Assembly (NCBI GenBank): GCA_012845835.1
Contig: JABAKD010000016.1
Coordinates: forward strand, 18,136,125 to 18,200,124
Reading direction: 5' to 3'
From: Undaria pinnatifida
Lineage: Eukaryota; Sar; Phaeophyceae; Laminariales; Alariaceae
DNA length: 64,000 nucleotides
In this document: positions 29,043 to 41,610 of the stretch, in pieces
Layout of the letters: each line of letters begins with the position of its first letter
Position numbering within the stretch: position 1 is the stretch's first letter
Program-made: the position numbers and the translations under genes
The notes under the pieces: generated by a model
Told to the model about the DNA's origin: nothing
Databases searched by the model: none
What the model saw: only the letters and a program-made list of their open reading frames with translations

Positions 29043-32000
29043 ATGGCGGACAGCGAGGCTGCCACCCCGACCCAATCCGCCCCCGCCCCTGGCGACGGCG
29101 TCCCTGCTTCCCCCCACGTCCCCATCCCCCCCGCTGTCGCCGCCAGCCATCCTCCCGCCTACGTGGCGGTAGAAGGAGGCTATGCCAGCGTCGGCGGGCC
29201 GGTCTTTCCTCCGGTTGCCGCAGCGGCAACCGTCCCTACTGTGCCTACCGCTACTAGACCTACTGTGCCTACTGCTGGACCTACTGTGCCTTCTGCTGGA
29301 CATGCTGTGCCTACTGCTGCGTCTACTGCTGCGTCGCAAGCTGCTGTGCCTGCTGCTGCATCGCCTGCCGCTTCTATGGCGGTACCGCCTTCTATGCCTT
29401 CTCCAAGTCAGCAGCAGCAGCACGCGGGACTGATGCCAACAACGTCACAAACCATGTCGGCTTCTGCTGGAGGAGGGGTCGGGGCAGGTGCGGTTGCTGG
29501 TGTAGGGGAGGGGGGGGCGGGGGCGGGGGTGGTAGGAAGGGTGGGAGTGGTCGGGACGGGGGTTGGGGAGGGGGCAAACGGCACGTCTGCGAGCGGGGAA
29601 GCAGGAGGAGCAGGCGGCAGCGGGAACAGCGGCAGTCCAAACGGCGCCGCAACAGGGGGAGGGTCGGGCAAGTCGGGCCTGGGCAAACGCGTGAGTGGAG
29701 GGGGGGGGAGAGGAGGACAGCGTACTCGTTTGTTACTTTGACGATGTCGTTCGACTTCTGACCGCGCGTCCCTTTCGAGGCGGAGGCGTGGCGAAAGGCG
29801 GGTTTGCGTTTCCTCACGATCACCATTCCGGTTGCCGTCACCACTACCGTTACCGTTACCGTTACCGTTCGGTTGTCGTTGCCGGTACCTTCCGCGTTAT
29901 ATTTACCTTTGCCGTTACCACTACCGTTATACCTGTGACCGTGCCCGTTAACGTTACCGGGGATTTTTGCTTCGGGCACCCTCTGGTCGTCGTCGTCGTC
30001 GCAGTCCAGGCCGTAGGTGTCGCTTCCGCTATCAGTACCGTTATCGTTGCGGTCAACTTTTATGTTACCGTGTTCCCAGCGGTCACCGTCATTGTCATCA
30101 GTGTCATGACCTGTACCATTGCCGGTGCGTTTTTATCCTCCCCTGCGCGTTTCACCCGTCGTCGCCGTCGCGTCCCAAGCAGCAGTTGTCGCTACCGCTA
30201 TCACCACCGTTACCGCTGGGGTCACTTTTTCCGTTGTCGTTTTTGCGTTTGAGTCGTTCTACGGTAGCCCCCCCAGATTTTCTTAAACGAAATCGCCGGT
30301 TTTGAAACCAACTCCCGGGCGTATCTCCTGAAATTCGGTGCTCATTGCCACCCCGACGTCTGTTCGAGAGTCCTTTGCAAACAAGGAAATGTTTGAAGAC
30401 ATTGTTTTTGTAGCATTCTTCCTCATGTCGAGCAGCCCAAAAAAGAAAAACGTTTGTTATAGAAAATCGTTGGTTTTGTGGGGGGGGTTGTCGTAGAATC
30501 AGTGTTTTGTCACCGCCTCGGTTGCCGCTATTATTGCCGGTGCCGGTACCCTTACCGTATGCCGTTACCGCCACCGATGCATTTTTCTCCCTTCAGGCGT
30601 CGTCGTCGTCCCAGTCCAAGCCGCAGTCGGCGTGGATGCTCTTCATCCAAGACAGGCGCGAGAAGGTCAAGCTCGACAACCCGGACATCGCTGTCACACA
30701 GCAGCAGAAGGTCAGAAAATGACGAGTGGCTTGTGATGAGTGAAAAGTGATCAGTAAAAGAAAAGGGAGGAACGAAAAGTGCATCAGTGAGATACGATGG
30801 GTGAAAAGTGACGAATGAGAAAGGGCGGAACTCCCCCAAGGGGGGAAAGACCAAAGGCGTGCAACACCAGAAAATAAACGGAAACTGGAAGTAGCACAAC
30901 ACTTGAGACAACACTGAGAACAGAAATGGAACAACGATGGAAAATTGCAGTAGAACACCAATGGAATAACACCGGACTGGAATAGTGAGAGGGGACCTAA
31001 CGTTTAAGTGGGTAGGAACAGATGGTAACTACATGTCTTGTGGTGCCCCCCGCCCGAAAAGCTGACCCGTCATCGCTGTCTTGGGTGTCATGTAGAGCGC
31101 GGCGCGCAGGTCCATGTAATGTAACAGTATGTAAGGGTCGTTTGGTGGTCTTATGAATACCCCAACGGTACCAACATTTACGTCCAGACGTGGTACCAAG
31201 TATACCGTTCCGTTTTGGCCGTTTTGCGACGTGCGACCGGTGTCTGTTTCGTTCCACACGGTTAGTATTGAAAATTTCGACTATACCTAGTAGTCTTTAC
31301 CTGTCTGATCTGCCACATTTTGTGTCCTCATTTTGTCCCCTCGCTTCCCCCCCTCTTCCCTTTCTCCTCTCTACCGAAAACGAAAACGAAAACGAAATGG
31401 AAACGAAAACGGAATTGAAACCGAAACCGAAAAACAAGATAATGAGCGAGATCTGGAAGACTCTGTCCAGCGACGAGCGAGAGGCTTACCGGTCACGGGC
31501 GAGAGACGACCAAAAGCGGTATAAGGCGGAGCAGGCTGACAAGGTTCGTTGGTTGGTTGGTTGATGTCCGTCTGGTCTTAGGAGTGTCTGGTTGATATGC
31601 TGGTTTTGGTTGGTTTGATGTCAAGTTAGTTGAGCAGATGTTGGGTACTTGATGTGGTCGGTGGTGAGCTGGTTGATGCGTTGGCTGCCGTTAGTTGTGT
31701 TTCCTGTGAGTGTTTTACTTGGTTTGTTGTTGGTGTGTCGGTTAGTGGGGCTGACTGTTTTTTCTTGCTCTTAACCGCTTGCACGCTTGACTGTTTGAGC
31801 GCTTTTTTGGCCGCTTGGCTGCTTGACCAATTGCCGCTTGACCGCTTATCCGCTTGACCGCTCGACCGCTTGACCGCTTGCACGCGCAGCCCGCGGTAAA
31901 GAAGGAAGAGTTTTACGGGAACGACGAACGGGGGCAATCGACCGAGCTCGTTTGTCCGATAGGTGAGTCCGAGTGCCCTTGTCGCCAGAGGTAGACGCTG

Positions 32001-35000
32001 CAAATCGCAAGAAACCCTTTAGCATTTTATTCGATCTAAGGTGCCCATTTTTTGCCGAACGTAAATGTGATATCCGCTGGTAACACCCTTTGGCGGAGTA
32101 CATACACACCAGTATATATGATGATTCTTTGTTGGGGGATTCGGTCAGGAGTTTTTTTCGTCTCGGCCTCAGTATGGGATGCTCGGAACTGGAATTTCTC
32201 GGTCAAATCGCTTCGTTCGAGCGCCTTCTTCGGGGGGCGGCTCCAACGCCCCTCGCTCTGCCTTATCCGTTCTGCACCTCGACGTGAACGCGGATGGACG
32301 CTGAGCGAGACAAGCGAGAAGTGCGCAAATTTTGTATTTTGAACGATGCTCTCGAGGTATTCTCCGGATCTTGATGTACATGGAGAGGTTGATAAAATAA
32401 AACTTGGCAAGACTTTATTTCCAAATTGGGGTCATATTTTGTCCCAAAACAAATAATACTTATATACTTACTGTAAAAAAAAAAACATGGTACCGCGGTA
32501 GGTATCATAGTAGTGCATTTAATTATTGAATTTCGGTAGGTACGTGCATGGATATAGACGCGGCAAGCGCACGCATGACGAACACGAGGAGGTAGTGATA
32601 CGATTACTGCGCCAGAAAAAGCAACAAGCCATACAGCAGCATTTACGAGTGGCTGCGTCCCCGGCCTCGAGCGTGTGGTAGTTCGGGCACATCGACATAG
32701 TTTATACTCTTGCAAGTAATATAGGTACGAGTAAGAGCACCCACTCTGACTGATGCTCTATTGTACACACGCTTTTTGTCTGACTTATAGCATGGACGGG
32801 GAGGGTGTACCAAAAAGAAGGGAAGAGCTTTTCGACGTAAAAAAACAAGGGGGAAAATCGAATCGTTCATGTTGTTAAGCGGCTCCACGCGAACGTCGTA
32901 GTTGTAGCAGTAGACGGTATCTACGTACGAAACTAGTGGCATGCATTAGTCCCGGCATCACCTCGGCGGGTGATTATTTTCCCCTAGAAAACTCTATGGA
33001 GAAGTATAGGCGGTGTGGAAGGGGTGCTTTGTAGTTGCTGTGTTGCCGCTGTCTCTCCGTTTTTGTTTTGGTCGTTTGCCGCGGCCAACTGGAAAAAAAA
33101 TTGGTCGTGTTGGTACGTAACTGATAATTAACTTTGTGTTGCTTCCTACTTGACGTGCTCCTTGCTGCTGTTTGCTGATTGATCATCTCTTCTAGTGAGT
33201 TATATAGAGCCGGTCGCCCCGGTGGTCCATCTAATGGTTACCTTCGTATACTACTAGCGTTGGTCCTTGAGCTCATATTACCACCGCTTCGTGAGATTTT
33301 TTACGTTATTTGCAGAACTGCAAAAATAGGTCAACTAACTACTGCTAACTACTGCTGAAAACGCCTAGCAACGTGGGTAGGTACAATTGGACGCGAATCG
33401 ACGAGGGAAGAAAATGCTGAATTTTTCTCGCGGAAAAAATTAAGGCATGTATCGTACGTAGTGGGTAGGGGGTAGGAGGGCCCGTTACGTGACCCCTGAT
33501 CTGAGCTATACTACTACTGGGAGGGAGGGCGAGAGTAGTGCAAGGATGGGATGGAAAAAAAACAGATACAAAATCGAGAACAACGTTTCAGACAAGCTAC
33601 ACCAACTAGTAATTACAGCAGTAAAATGAGAGTATTCCGATTCCAAAATCTACTTGTGACAAGTCGGAGCAGGCGCTCATTGATCTTATCTGAGTCAGTT
33701 GTGGGCAATATATGGCTGTGTTGTATGCCGGGACATATCGATTTGGCCGTTTTTATGATGTCCCGAATTGCTTTATTTTTGACGCTCTGCGTACCAACTG
33801 TATAGATTCATTCTTATTAGGTCGAGCGTTTTGTACGAATTGCGGTTGCATGGCGCATTTTAGCCCTACTCGAGTAGTATGCAAGAAAACCCGCGAAGAT
33901 ATCAGCGAGCTAGGTTAATAAGCGAATGAAAACGGGATTTTCAGCAAATGTTTTCGGTGTCGCATAAGCGACAAAGACGTGATTATTATAGTATCCCATG
34001 ATTACTTGACCATTACGCAAGTCAAACACGCAGTGTTTCGGCCTCATTTCAGGCTTTTTCCACTGTTATTATCCTCGAGTTGTACCAGTCTTTTAGTTCC
34101 ATGTATTATGACGTTTTGATTTGAACACCTCGTTTTTGTCTGAAATTTTTCTCATACCCGGGGGGGGCTGAATCCTGGATACAAATCGCTCTACCATTTG
34201 TCCGTTCATATTGCGTTTGATGGTTGTTGCCGTTCAATGACAAGTTTTTCTCTCATCCTCATTTTGAGCGCGCTTGCTCGACACGCCAACCTGATGTAGG
34301 CTTATGATCGCTTTTTTGTGCGACCTATCATGCAAATAACTGGTCGAATTGAGTTTGCAGTGCAAATGTTTGCCGAATACGGAAGTATGCGAGGAAACCC
34401 GAGTTGATCGAAGCAATTGTGAGCTTATTGGGTCAAGGCCTACCAGGCAATCACGAATAAGCCAATGGATCGGAGTTGGCACGCCGTGCCGGGAGGTATC
34501 GACCCGGGAGATCATGGTTATTATAGTTCCGGCTAGCTAGTTCCCGCGTTGTTGGAGCTGTAGGTATTATGAGGACTTCTGAACCGGGGATGGGGCCCTA
34601 TCTCCCCCGTGTGCGACGGAACTGCTCCCCATCGGTTGGTGAGCCTCTATCATCCTCCCAGGGTGTGGGGCGGCGCCGTGGAGGTCGAACCAATCAGCGA
34701 TTGTAGCCAACAGAGTTGGGGTTTCCACTCCATGAGGGGCGGTGACGACCCGAGAGAACTCGGTTTTATTCCACGGTTTGTCTAACTTTCAAGAGATATA
34801 GAATGACCTCCGGACCGGGGATGGGACCCTATCGTCCCCGGGTGGGCCTGGCTCCATAATATACGACCCCCAGCCAATCAGAGATCGGCCGGTAGGTGGG
34901 GTTGGGGATTATTTCCACACTGTGGGGGGAGATATCAATCCTGGTGATATCCGTGTTCGTTCCCGGGTTGCCAGAGATATGTACGTGTGTGTGGATGGAT

Positions 35001-37581
35001 TATGATCGTGGGGTGGGACCCTATCGTCCCCAGATGACGGTTAATTTCTGTACGATCCCCGGCCAATGATCGGCAAGCGATCAGAAAAAGGCCATACCAG
35101 GAAATACATGTTTTTTTTTTATTTTCGTCTGAAACTCGAGCCTGAAATTCTCAACTGCCAAATTTTCAGTGCGGTGCTATCGCGTATTACTCATCTCTAT
35201 CTACCAGATAGCAACAAGTAGCAGCATTACAATAGATAATAGCATCCGAGGAGTTGAATGGCGAAGGCAGCGACACCGTGTTTCGCGCCTAGAATACCGT
35301 CAGCAAGTCTCTCCACGATCACTATACACACACAGACAGTCGGTCTGTGAGCCTCGGATCTGGATACTATCATGCATAGTGTAGCAGAAGCTGGCTCAGT
35401 GCGCGCCTCTTAGTGGCTACGTAGATAAAATGCCGCCTGCATGGCCACCCCCTTGCTGGCCCTGGATGCTTGGTTGAGTCAAAACATGTAGAAACGCGCT
35501 CGAAACGTCTCTTCGTGGCCAGACTAGAGGGCCAGTGTGGGCTCGGAATCGGATTCACGCAAGAAACGGCAGAAGTAAGTAGTCCACTGTTAGTCTATAT
35601 CGATCTCTTGGCATTACTTTACATTCTACACGCGTAGAGTATGTGTCGTGTGGTAACGGTATTGAATCGAACAAGTCGAAGTGCTGCCCTGCCCTACCCG
35701 GAGCATTGGTGCTGGCGAATGCCTGCACCCATGCGCAGCCCTTGTAAAGTTTATTATTTTAACTTTTCTCATGTTTGCGCGAAAATGTGTTGTTCCCCCG
35801 TATACGGAACGCCTGCCCGACCAATATAAATGCTCAAACAATTGCCCATATCTTGTATCTCGCGATGCACAGCTCCGATTGGCTAAAATGATTCGCGCGT
35901 GTGTTTCCCTTCCTATTGCGGTCATTTAGGTATGATTGTCGAGTAATTCAGCGTATGATTTTCATTGTTTTATCGCCAGCCGGGACTAGCCGCCTTCCGC
36001 AGGAACCAGGTCCTCGTTTGTTTGTTTTTTCCTGATGCACGCGCGCGTACTTCTCATCATGTTCATCATTTTACGAACCATCTGTTATTTTACACAAGAA
36101 AAACAGTTGTAATTCCTCGAACTCGTTTTTTTTTGGGCCTCATATCGCGCGCTCATACTAAAAATGTTACCTGGTACCATTTTACAAAATACACTACAGT
36201 ATTATGTATTTTTCGTGCTTACTGTTTTTTTTCGCCCCCACTTACACGCACTCACGCACACGTACACGTACACGCTCAGGCCGAATCGGACGGATTATCA
36301 AGCTGGATCAAGACGTCCAGAGCGTGACGAAGGAGGCCACGGCGCTCATCGGAAAGGCCATGGTGAGACGGACGCTTGCTGCGATGCGGTATATCTTCAT
36401 CCTTCGCCCGCCGTCTATCAATCAGCGTCCTCATCCGTTCGTCATCCTAATCCATCAATTATCATCCTCATCAATCACCCGCTACCCATCAACTTACACC
36501 GTCATGTGGAAGATTGCACTCAATAAATCTAAGGGGTGTAGAACGTTGTTGAATATGGAAGGCGTATTTGGTGCGGGACACATATTAGATAGCGCGACCA
36601 TCGGTGACGTTGAACTCGCACTCAGGAGAGAACAAGGGCACGACGAGTTAATAGAGAAACGCAGTATATGGCAGCGTGCAGATGGCTGTTTGGTAACCGA
36701 CTGGCGGAAATCACCCATCACCCAGCGCCCGTTGTTCACTATTCACCGTCCATAAATCATCAACTAGCATCCGTCATCCATCAGCAGTCATCCAATGATC
36801 CCAAGTCGATCAATAATCGTCCCTCACCAATCGTGAAGCCGTTATGCCATGTATTTTTCAATCCATGTCTCCACGGTTCCATCAATCCGTCAACTCGAGG
36901 GTCCGAAATTACCGAAATTACCTATTTTTTCAATAAACAAAGCGAACCTTCCGCGCGATTCCTGCGTGTGCTCCTTCGGAGCTGAGATCCGTTAACTCGA
37001 GTTTCCGAAACTACCGAAAAAATTATATTTTCCGAATTTACTTTTATATTTTTCCGAATTTACCGATTTTCCATTTTTTTTCAATTTTTCCGCGCGATTT
37101 CTGTGTTTGCTCCACAGGAATTGTTCACGACCCTCGTGGCGAAGGAAGCATTTTCGGTATCCCAAAGTCAAAACAGAAGGCTACTGAAGCTGCAGGATAT
37201 CACGGACATCATGCACAACCAGGCAAGTTTCTGGTTTTTCTGCGAGGAGTTGTGTTGGACGGATGGGGGGGAAACGAGGGAGAGAGGGGTTGGGGGAGGG
37301 CGGCGGCGGTGTACTCATGATCATGCACGGCCGTAGTCTTGAGACTTTTCGAGTAGCTGTACTGGATAGCACAAAGAGGGGAAACCCGGGGGCGGTTTGC
37401 TTTTGATTTTGCTTTGCCTCGCCTTGTTTTGCGATATGTTTCTTTAGTTTTAATTTTCGTCATGTTTGTGCCTGTCCTTCCTTTGTCTTTCTCCCCTCCC
37501 TCCCCGTTGCGGCGGATTGTCTTTGTCAAGCAGGACCAGTTCTACTGGATCAAGGACGACTTTCCGCTGCCCACGCGGTGA
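29043..37581 (+). CDS. HMG-box protein fused to a POLE4/CHRAC15-like histone fold
   Basis: Seven exons: 29043-29690, 30597-30710, 31439-31543, 31890-31962, 36280-36362, 37118-37222, 37534-37581; 391 residues, with a phase 1/2 join between exons 4 and 5. Exon 1 (1-216) is a disordered Ala/Pro/Gly tract. Residues 224-289 form an HMG box (KPQSAWMLFIQDRREKV, MSEIWKTLSSDERE, RARDDQKRYKAE), which bends DNA. After a short linker, residues 312-391 form a histone fold of the CBF/NF-Y-like class (GRIGRIIKLDQDVQSV, TKEATALIGKAMELF, LLKLQDITDIMHNQ, ending IKDDFPLP). The C-terminal pattern is that of CHRAC15, POLE4 and Dpb3, small nuclear subunits of chromatin remodelers and DNA polymerase epsilon. Intron 6 uses a GC donor (CAG|GCAAGT). 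The function is inferred; the two domains are clear. Confidence 0.87.
29722..29795 (+). repeat. Dispersed GTACTCAT element, copy 7
   Basis: Plus orientation, 32 bases after the exon 1 donor of the HMG/histone-fold gene and preceded by a G-run. Carries GTACTCGTTTGTTACTTTG and CGCGTCCCTTTCGAGGCGGA, close to copies 2 and 4. Confidence 0.8.
29830..30240 (+). repeat. ACCGTT-rich degenerate repeat
   Basis: Intron 1 of the HMG/histone-fold gene holds CCGTTACCGTTACCGTTACC at 29845-29870, then looser GCCGTTACC and GTCGTC words up to about 30240. Similar words recur at 30510-30590. Non-coding. Confidence 0.75.
30249..30484 (-). repeat. Dispersed 235-bp repeat, copy b
   Basis: Inverted partner of 15826-16063, inside intron 1 of the HMG/histone-fold gene. 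One end is TTGAGTCGTTCTACGGTAGC and the other a G-run after TTGGTTTTGT. Confidence 0.88.
33212..33295 (+). repeat. tRNA-like / SINE-head-like sequence, copy a
   Basis: Begins GGTCGCCCCGGTGGTCCATC followed by TAATGGTTA, an A-box-like start shared with 51484-51562. No plausible cloverleaf with paired acceptor ends forms, so it is not an intact tRNA gene. In intron 4 of the HMG/histone-fold gene. Confidence 0.45.
34586..35031 (+). repeat. Three spaced copies of a quasi-palindrome in a degenerate repeat
   Basis: The 22-23 base quasi-palindrome around GGGACCCTATCGTCCCC occurs at 34586, 34817 and 35010 within units of about 200-230 bases that also share CCAATCAG or CCAATGATCGG words. Intron 4 of the HMG/histone-fold gene. 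No coding content. Confidence 0.75.
37311..37346 (+). repeat. Dispersed GTACTCAT element, copy 8 (fragment)
   Basis: Only the first 36 bases (GTACTCATGATCATGCACGG, CCGTAGTCTTGAG) are present, 88 bases after the GC donor of exon 6 in the HMG/histone-fold gene. A G-rich run precedes it. Confidence 0.75.
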
Positions 37582-38134
37582 TGACAACAGCTCCGACAGT
37601 GGGCGTTTCTCTCTGGCGGTAGTGCGGGGGATAGGGTTATAGGGGTGGGGATGGTGTTAGGAAGGGGGGGGGGGGGGGTGGGGGCGTTGGAAGGAAAGCC
37701 AACATTAATTAGGTTGTGTGGGTGCGTTAGTCGGAGGCGCCGGGCGGACGACGGAGTTTACATGCGAGGGTCGTTCGACTATTTTGTTGCCTTTTTTTTG
37801 TTGAGAAAGAGGAAAATAAAGAGAGAAGTACAGAGAGGAAGAGGTGAGAGGGAGGGGGGGGGGGGTCGTTTTGTCTCATGGGAGTCATATTTCGAGCCCA
37901 GCAAGGGTGGAATTAAGTCTGTGTGCTTTGGGTCGCGGTGGAGGGCAGAATACGCGCGCGCCCTTTTCCCTCCTTCCTTTCCTTGGGGCAGCGAACGGGC
38001 GCGTCTACCCTGGTTTGCTGCGTGAGTTCTGAGAGGCGTGCGCGGCGGGGAGGGAGGGTTAGTTTGTCGTGGTAACTGGTTTGCTGTTTCCCGGTCTTTG
38101 CGGGGAGATGAGAGGAAGCGCGGGGGGGGAGGGT
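37582..38134. other. Intergenic, G-rich
   Basis: Three-prime flank of the HMG/histone-fold gene, with G-runs at about 37661-37685 and 37855-37866. Nothing coding was recognised. Confidence 0.4.
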
Positions 38135-38238
38135 GTACTCATTACATGCATGCCCTTAGCCTTAAGACCGTTGACCCTCGCATCCCTGCATTGCCGGGGT
38201 GGAGCACGTCGGGTTTTCACCGACCAGACAGACATCGG
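38135..38238 (+). repeat. Dispersed GTACTCAT element, copy 9
   Basis: Intergenic copy of about 100 bases with the full core: GTACTCATTACATGCATGCC, GACCCTCGCATCCCTGCATT, GGAGCACGTCGGGTTTTCAC and CGACCAGACAGACATCGG. It is preceded by a G-run. Confidence 0.88.
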
Positions 38239-40708
38239 GGAAGGGGGGTGGGGTAATAGCTGGTTAGCTTTGTCGGCTTGCTTTGGTGCATGCTTGCTTG
38301 CTTGCCTGCTTGCTTGCTTGCCTGCTTGCTTCACTCGCTTTCTGGCTTGCTTGCTTGCCTGTTCGCTTTTCTCGCCGCTCGTTTTTAAGGGCGACTATGA
38401 CCGAAATGATAGTTGTGGGTGGGGGCTTGGGCTTGGGGGCGAATGTTGGCGGGTAGCTGAGAAAAAAAGGAGCAGGAGCTATTGGACTTAGTTAGGCGGG
38501 GAAGCCTTCATGTTACAGCTGCTTTGTATAGAGTTCCCGTTGCTGGTAGTAGCTGTAGGAAGATTGTGGGGAGTAAAGCTAGCACTAGGCGTCCCTTTCG
38601 TTACTCATGGAAAGTGCAAAGTTCTAGCCACTGCTGTGATGGAGAACGACACCTTTACCAGCCCCTTGGCACGCTAAACATACCAGATTTGAGTGTGACA
38701 AAACTGAAAACTACCTGGCAGGAAGTACTACCTTGATGCAGAACGTTTTGTTTGTGTTGTTTTGTGCTTTTTTTTTTCCGAATAGCTAGAAGGCGTCGAC
38801 CCAACCCAACCCCTCCCCTAATCCTTACCGCGCTGTGACACTTGCAAGCTATTGTTTTGACGGTCTACAGTTTGACGAGTTCGATTGGTGAGTTCTTCGG
38901 AGTTGGTGCGCTGTGTACTAACTTTTGCCGATTTTCCCGGTTCCACGGAGATCGAGATGGGTAATAATCTTCTCCGATCCTCGACTTTTTTTAATGAGAG
39001 GTCGAAGGTCGAGGATCGATAACTACATCTTGATCATATATATTATCGATACGAACGCCATCTTCCATATTTTTACTCTCCACCAGAGTAAAACCAAGTA
39101 ATAATACACATCACCGGTGACCAGTGGTGCACTTTTTTCGTGCACGCCATCGCCGCATCGGAGAGCACATGCTTCTAAAACATTTTGGTACCATTTCGTG
39201 TTACGTGGCGCTCTATTTTTCTTATTTTTGTCATCAGTTTTAAATTCCGAACCCATCTCATCTCGCATGATTGTCGACGCTCGGCAATCTGCTGGAGATC
39301 ACCGTGTGTACAAGGGTCCTTTTTTCTTCCCCCCGGGACTTACCTTGATTTTCGGCTTTGTTGGAAGCCCCGATTCGCGGTATTTTAGTGTGCTGTTTCA
39401 CATCGTGCTGCATTTTAGAGCTAGCTGTGAGTTGGAACGACTTAAGCCATCAACTGTAGTGCTTAGTCGGACTAACAAACTGTTGTCGTTTCCCGGAGGT
39501 GCCGACTTTCCGAGTTATTGGGTCTCCATACGTGACGGAATCGTCGGTTAGTGCAGGATACAACTTTTTTTGTTTTCATGGACGGGGCCAATCGGCCGTG
39601 GGGGTCTAGCTTGGCTCGCTTCGCTCTCGCTTGACCGAAGTCGGCAAAGCAGGCTAGCCATCAGCTGGCTTCGCCAGCAAACTTGCCGACTAAATAAAGC
39701 AAAATCCAATTAGTTGGCTGACGGAACCCTACCGAATAGCTATTGATCGTGAAGTGTCCTGCCGATTCACAACTACTATTTTTTCCTCCAAAGTTGTCAT
39801 TCTGCCTGTTTTGAGGGGCGATCTCGCTAGCGCTTTTCGCCGGAGTCGCATCAATCGCTTTATCGTCATCTATCTGGGATGATGACGACAACCTCGCAAG
39901 ACACACTGCCGCCTGTGAAAGAGACACAGTGAAGGTTATGTGCAATGATCTACAGCAACAACACCAGAACTCCGATATACCTTCTAGAAGAGGACGACCA
40001 GCCGGAACGCCCCTATACATCCATCCCATGAATGAATAGACTTGACTAGACTTTAAACCTAAGAAACCCTGGGATGAACCCAGGAGGCCTCCTGGCGACC
40101 AAAGGCACTACCTAGCTTAGGAATCATCGAGCCTACGGTACGCTAATAATAATAGTGAGAATGCAACCCGCGCATGTCATCATGCTCAGAAGCGGACGAT
40201 CTACCCGCCAGTCGGGCCATGTGGCTATCTGTGATCATCAGGGGATACCTCGGGTGCATCCCCGGGGTTCATATATTATGGAGTAATAATATTGATTTTG
40301 CGACGGATTTAAGTGATTGCTGATGATACTACTCATTGATCAAGAGCATCGCACAGAAATTACAGCTCACAGCGTTACTGTCTAAAGGCGTGGATGACCA
40401 TTCACACCAGAGCCAGCATGCCTGCAGCACCCGGCCATGGTGATCGTCCACGTGACGTACTGTATCCAGCCGAGTGAGTGTGCTATACAAAGTATGCTAA
40501 GCATACGTGCCTAGAGCTGGATTTGCTTCTGGTTACTCACAAGGTTGCTTGGATGCTGTATCTCTTTCGTTTGCTTCTTTCTGCCGGTCTGATGCCTCCT
40601 GAACAAAGGGGCGGATGCGTTTTCGTTCCGGCAGAGGCGATAGCGCCTGGCAGATATGACTGACGAAAGGGCACGTGCTACAGTTCATAACGCAACGGGG
40701 ATACCATA
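38239..40708. other. Intergenic, nothing recognised
   Basis: Contains a TTGC(T/C)TGC-rich stretch at 38275-38360. Open frames at 38482-38736 and 39117-39551 match no family I know and show no splice context, so no gene is called. Confidence 0.4.
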
Positions 40709-41610
40709 ATACCGTAACTGACACAACATAGCACATCCCGGTGATAACATTTTGGGATTTAAAATATTAGACTATCACCGGGTGTGGCATCCTGTGGTGG
40801 GTGTGAATTCTTGTGTACCCCGGGTGATAAAGTGCAGCTCGCAGGGGGCCCAAGTGGGGTGTGATAAACCAACGGGTGTGATAGGACGTCCGAACACCCA
40901 CACAAGGTGTGTCTGGGGGTGTGATAAATGAGGGGGTGTGATAAATGAGGGGGGGTGATAAAAAGGGGGTGTGATAGCACGGCCGAACACCCACAGGGTG
41001 TGTTTGGGGGTGTGATAAAAGCGGATGTGATGACAGTTGAACCGCTGCTGCCGCAGATTTGAAGGGGTGTGGTACGCCTGCGCGAACACTTGCAGCTGCC
41101 CCGCACTCCTGCTCTAGGTACCTAACTGTGATACCGGGTTGTGGTAAAACAAAGGGGCCCAAAACCTAGGCGACGAAACTCCTTAGCACATGACCTCGGC
41201 AATGACTCAACCCCCTCAACGCCGAAGAAAGCTTCAGACAAAATACGGGCATGGATTATAGAAAAAAAAAATATATATATATATATACCTGAATCGAAGG
41301 TACCTCGCCCGATATGACACGAGGCGGTGGCTGCGCCATCCGTCCTGCCCCCACACAAAAGTGGGCTGCTGCTACCTACCTCGCTATCGGTACGACCAAA
41401 AAAGAGTTATGCAGAGACACCACGACCAAAAATCGAAGCCACAAACCACAAATCTACACTACGATAACACCGGGGGGTGTGTTATCTTATGTACCCCGGG
41501 TGATAAATCGATGGTTTGTCAGAAACGCCCGAAATTATCACCGGGGTGTCGTATCCTGTGTGGGGGGTGATTTCTTATGTACTGGTGATATCTTGTGTCA
41601 GTTACGGTAT
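40709..41610. mobile_element. 902-bp element with terminal inverted repeats (foldback/MITE-like)
   Basis: The ends ATACCGTAACTGACACAA (40709-40726) and TTGTGTCAGTTACGGTAT (41593-41610) are perfect 18-base inverted repeats. Internally many copies of GGTGTGATAA, CCCCGGGTGATAAA and TATCACCGGG(T/G)GTG occur in both orientations, about half a dozen between 40850 and 41030. No transposase is encoded. An AT microsatellite lies at 41267-41288. Confidence 0.88.

Noticed and set aside
39117-39551. 144-codon frame in the large convergent intergenic region
   Set aside because: Biased, Phe/Ser-rich translation with no recognisable motif. No gene evidence.
40759-41106. Regularly repeated GGTGTGATAA words, considered as a CRISPR array or minisatellite
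   Set aside because: Spacing is irregular, orientation is mixed and the words sit inside an element with inverted ends. CRISPR is not expected in a nuclear genome.
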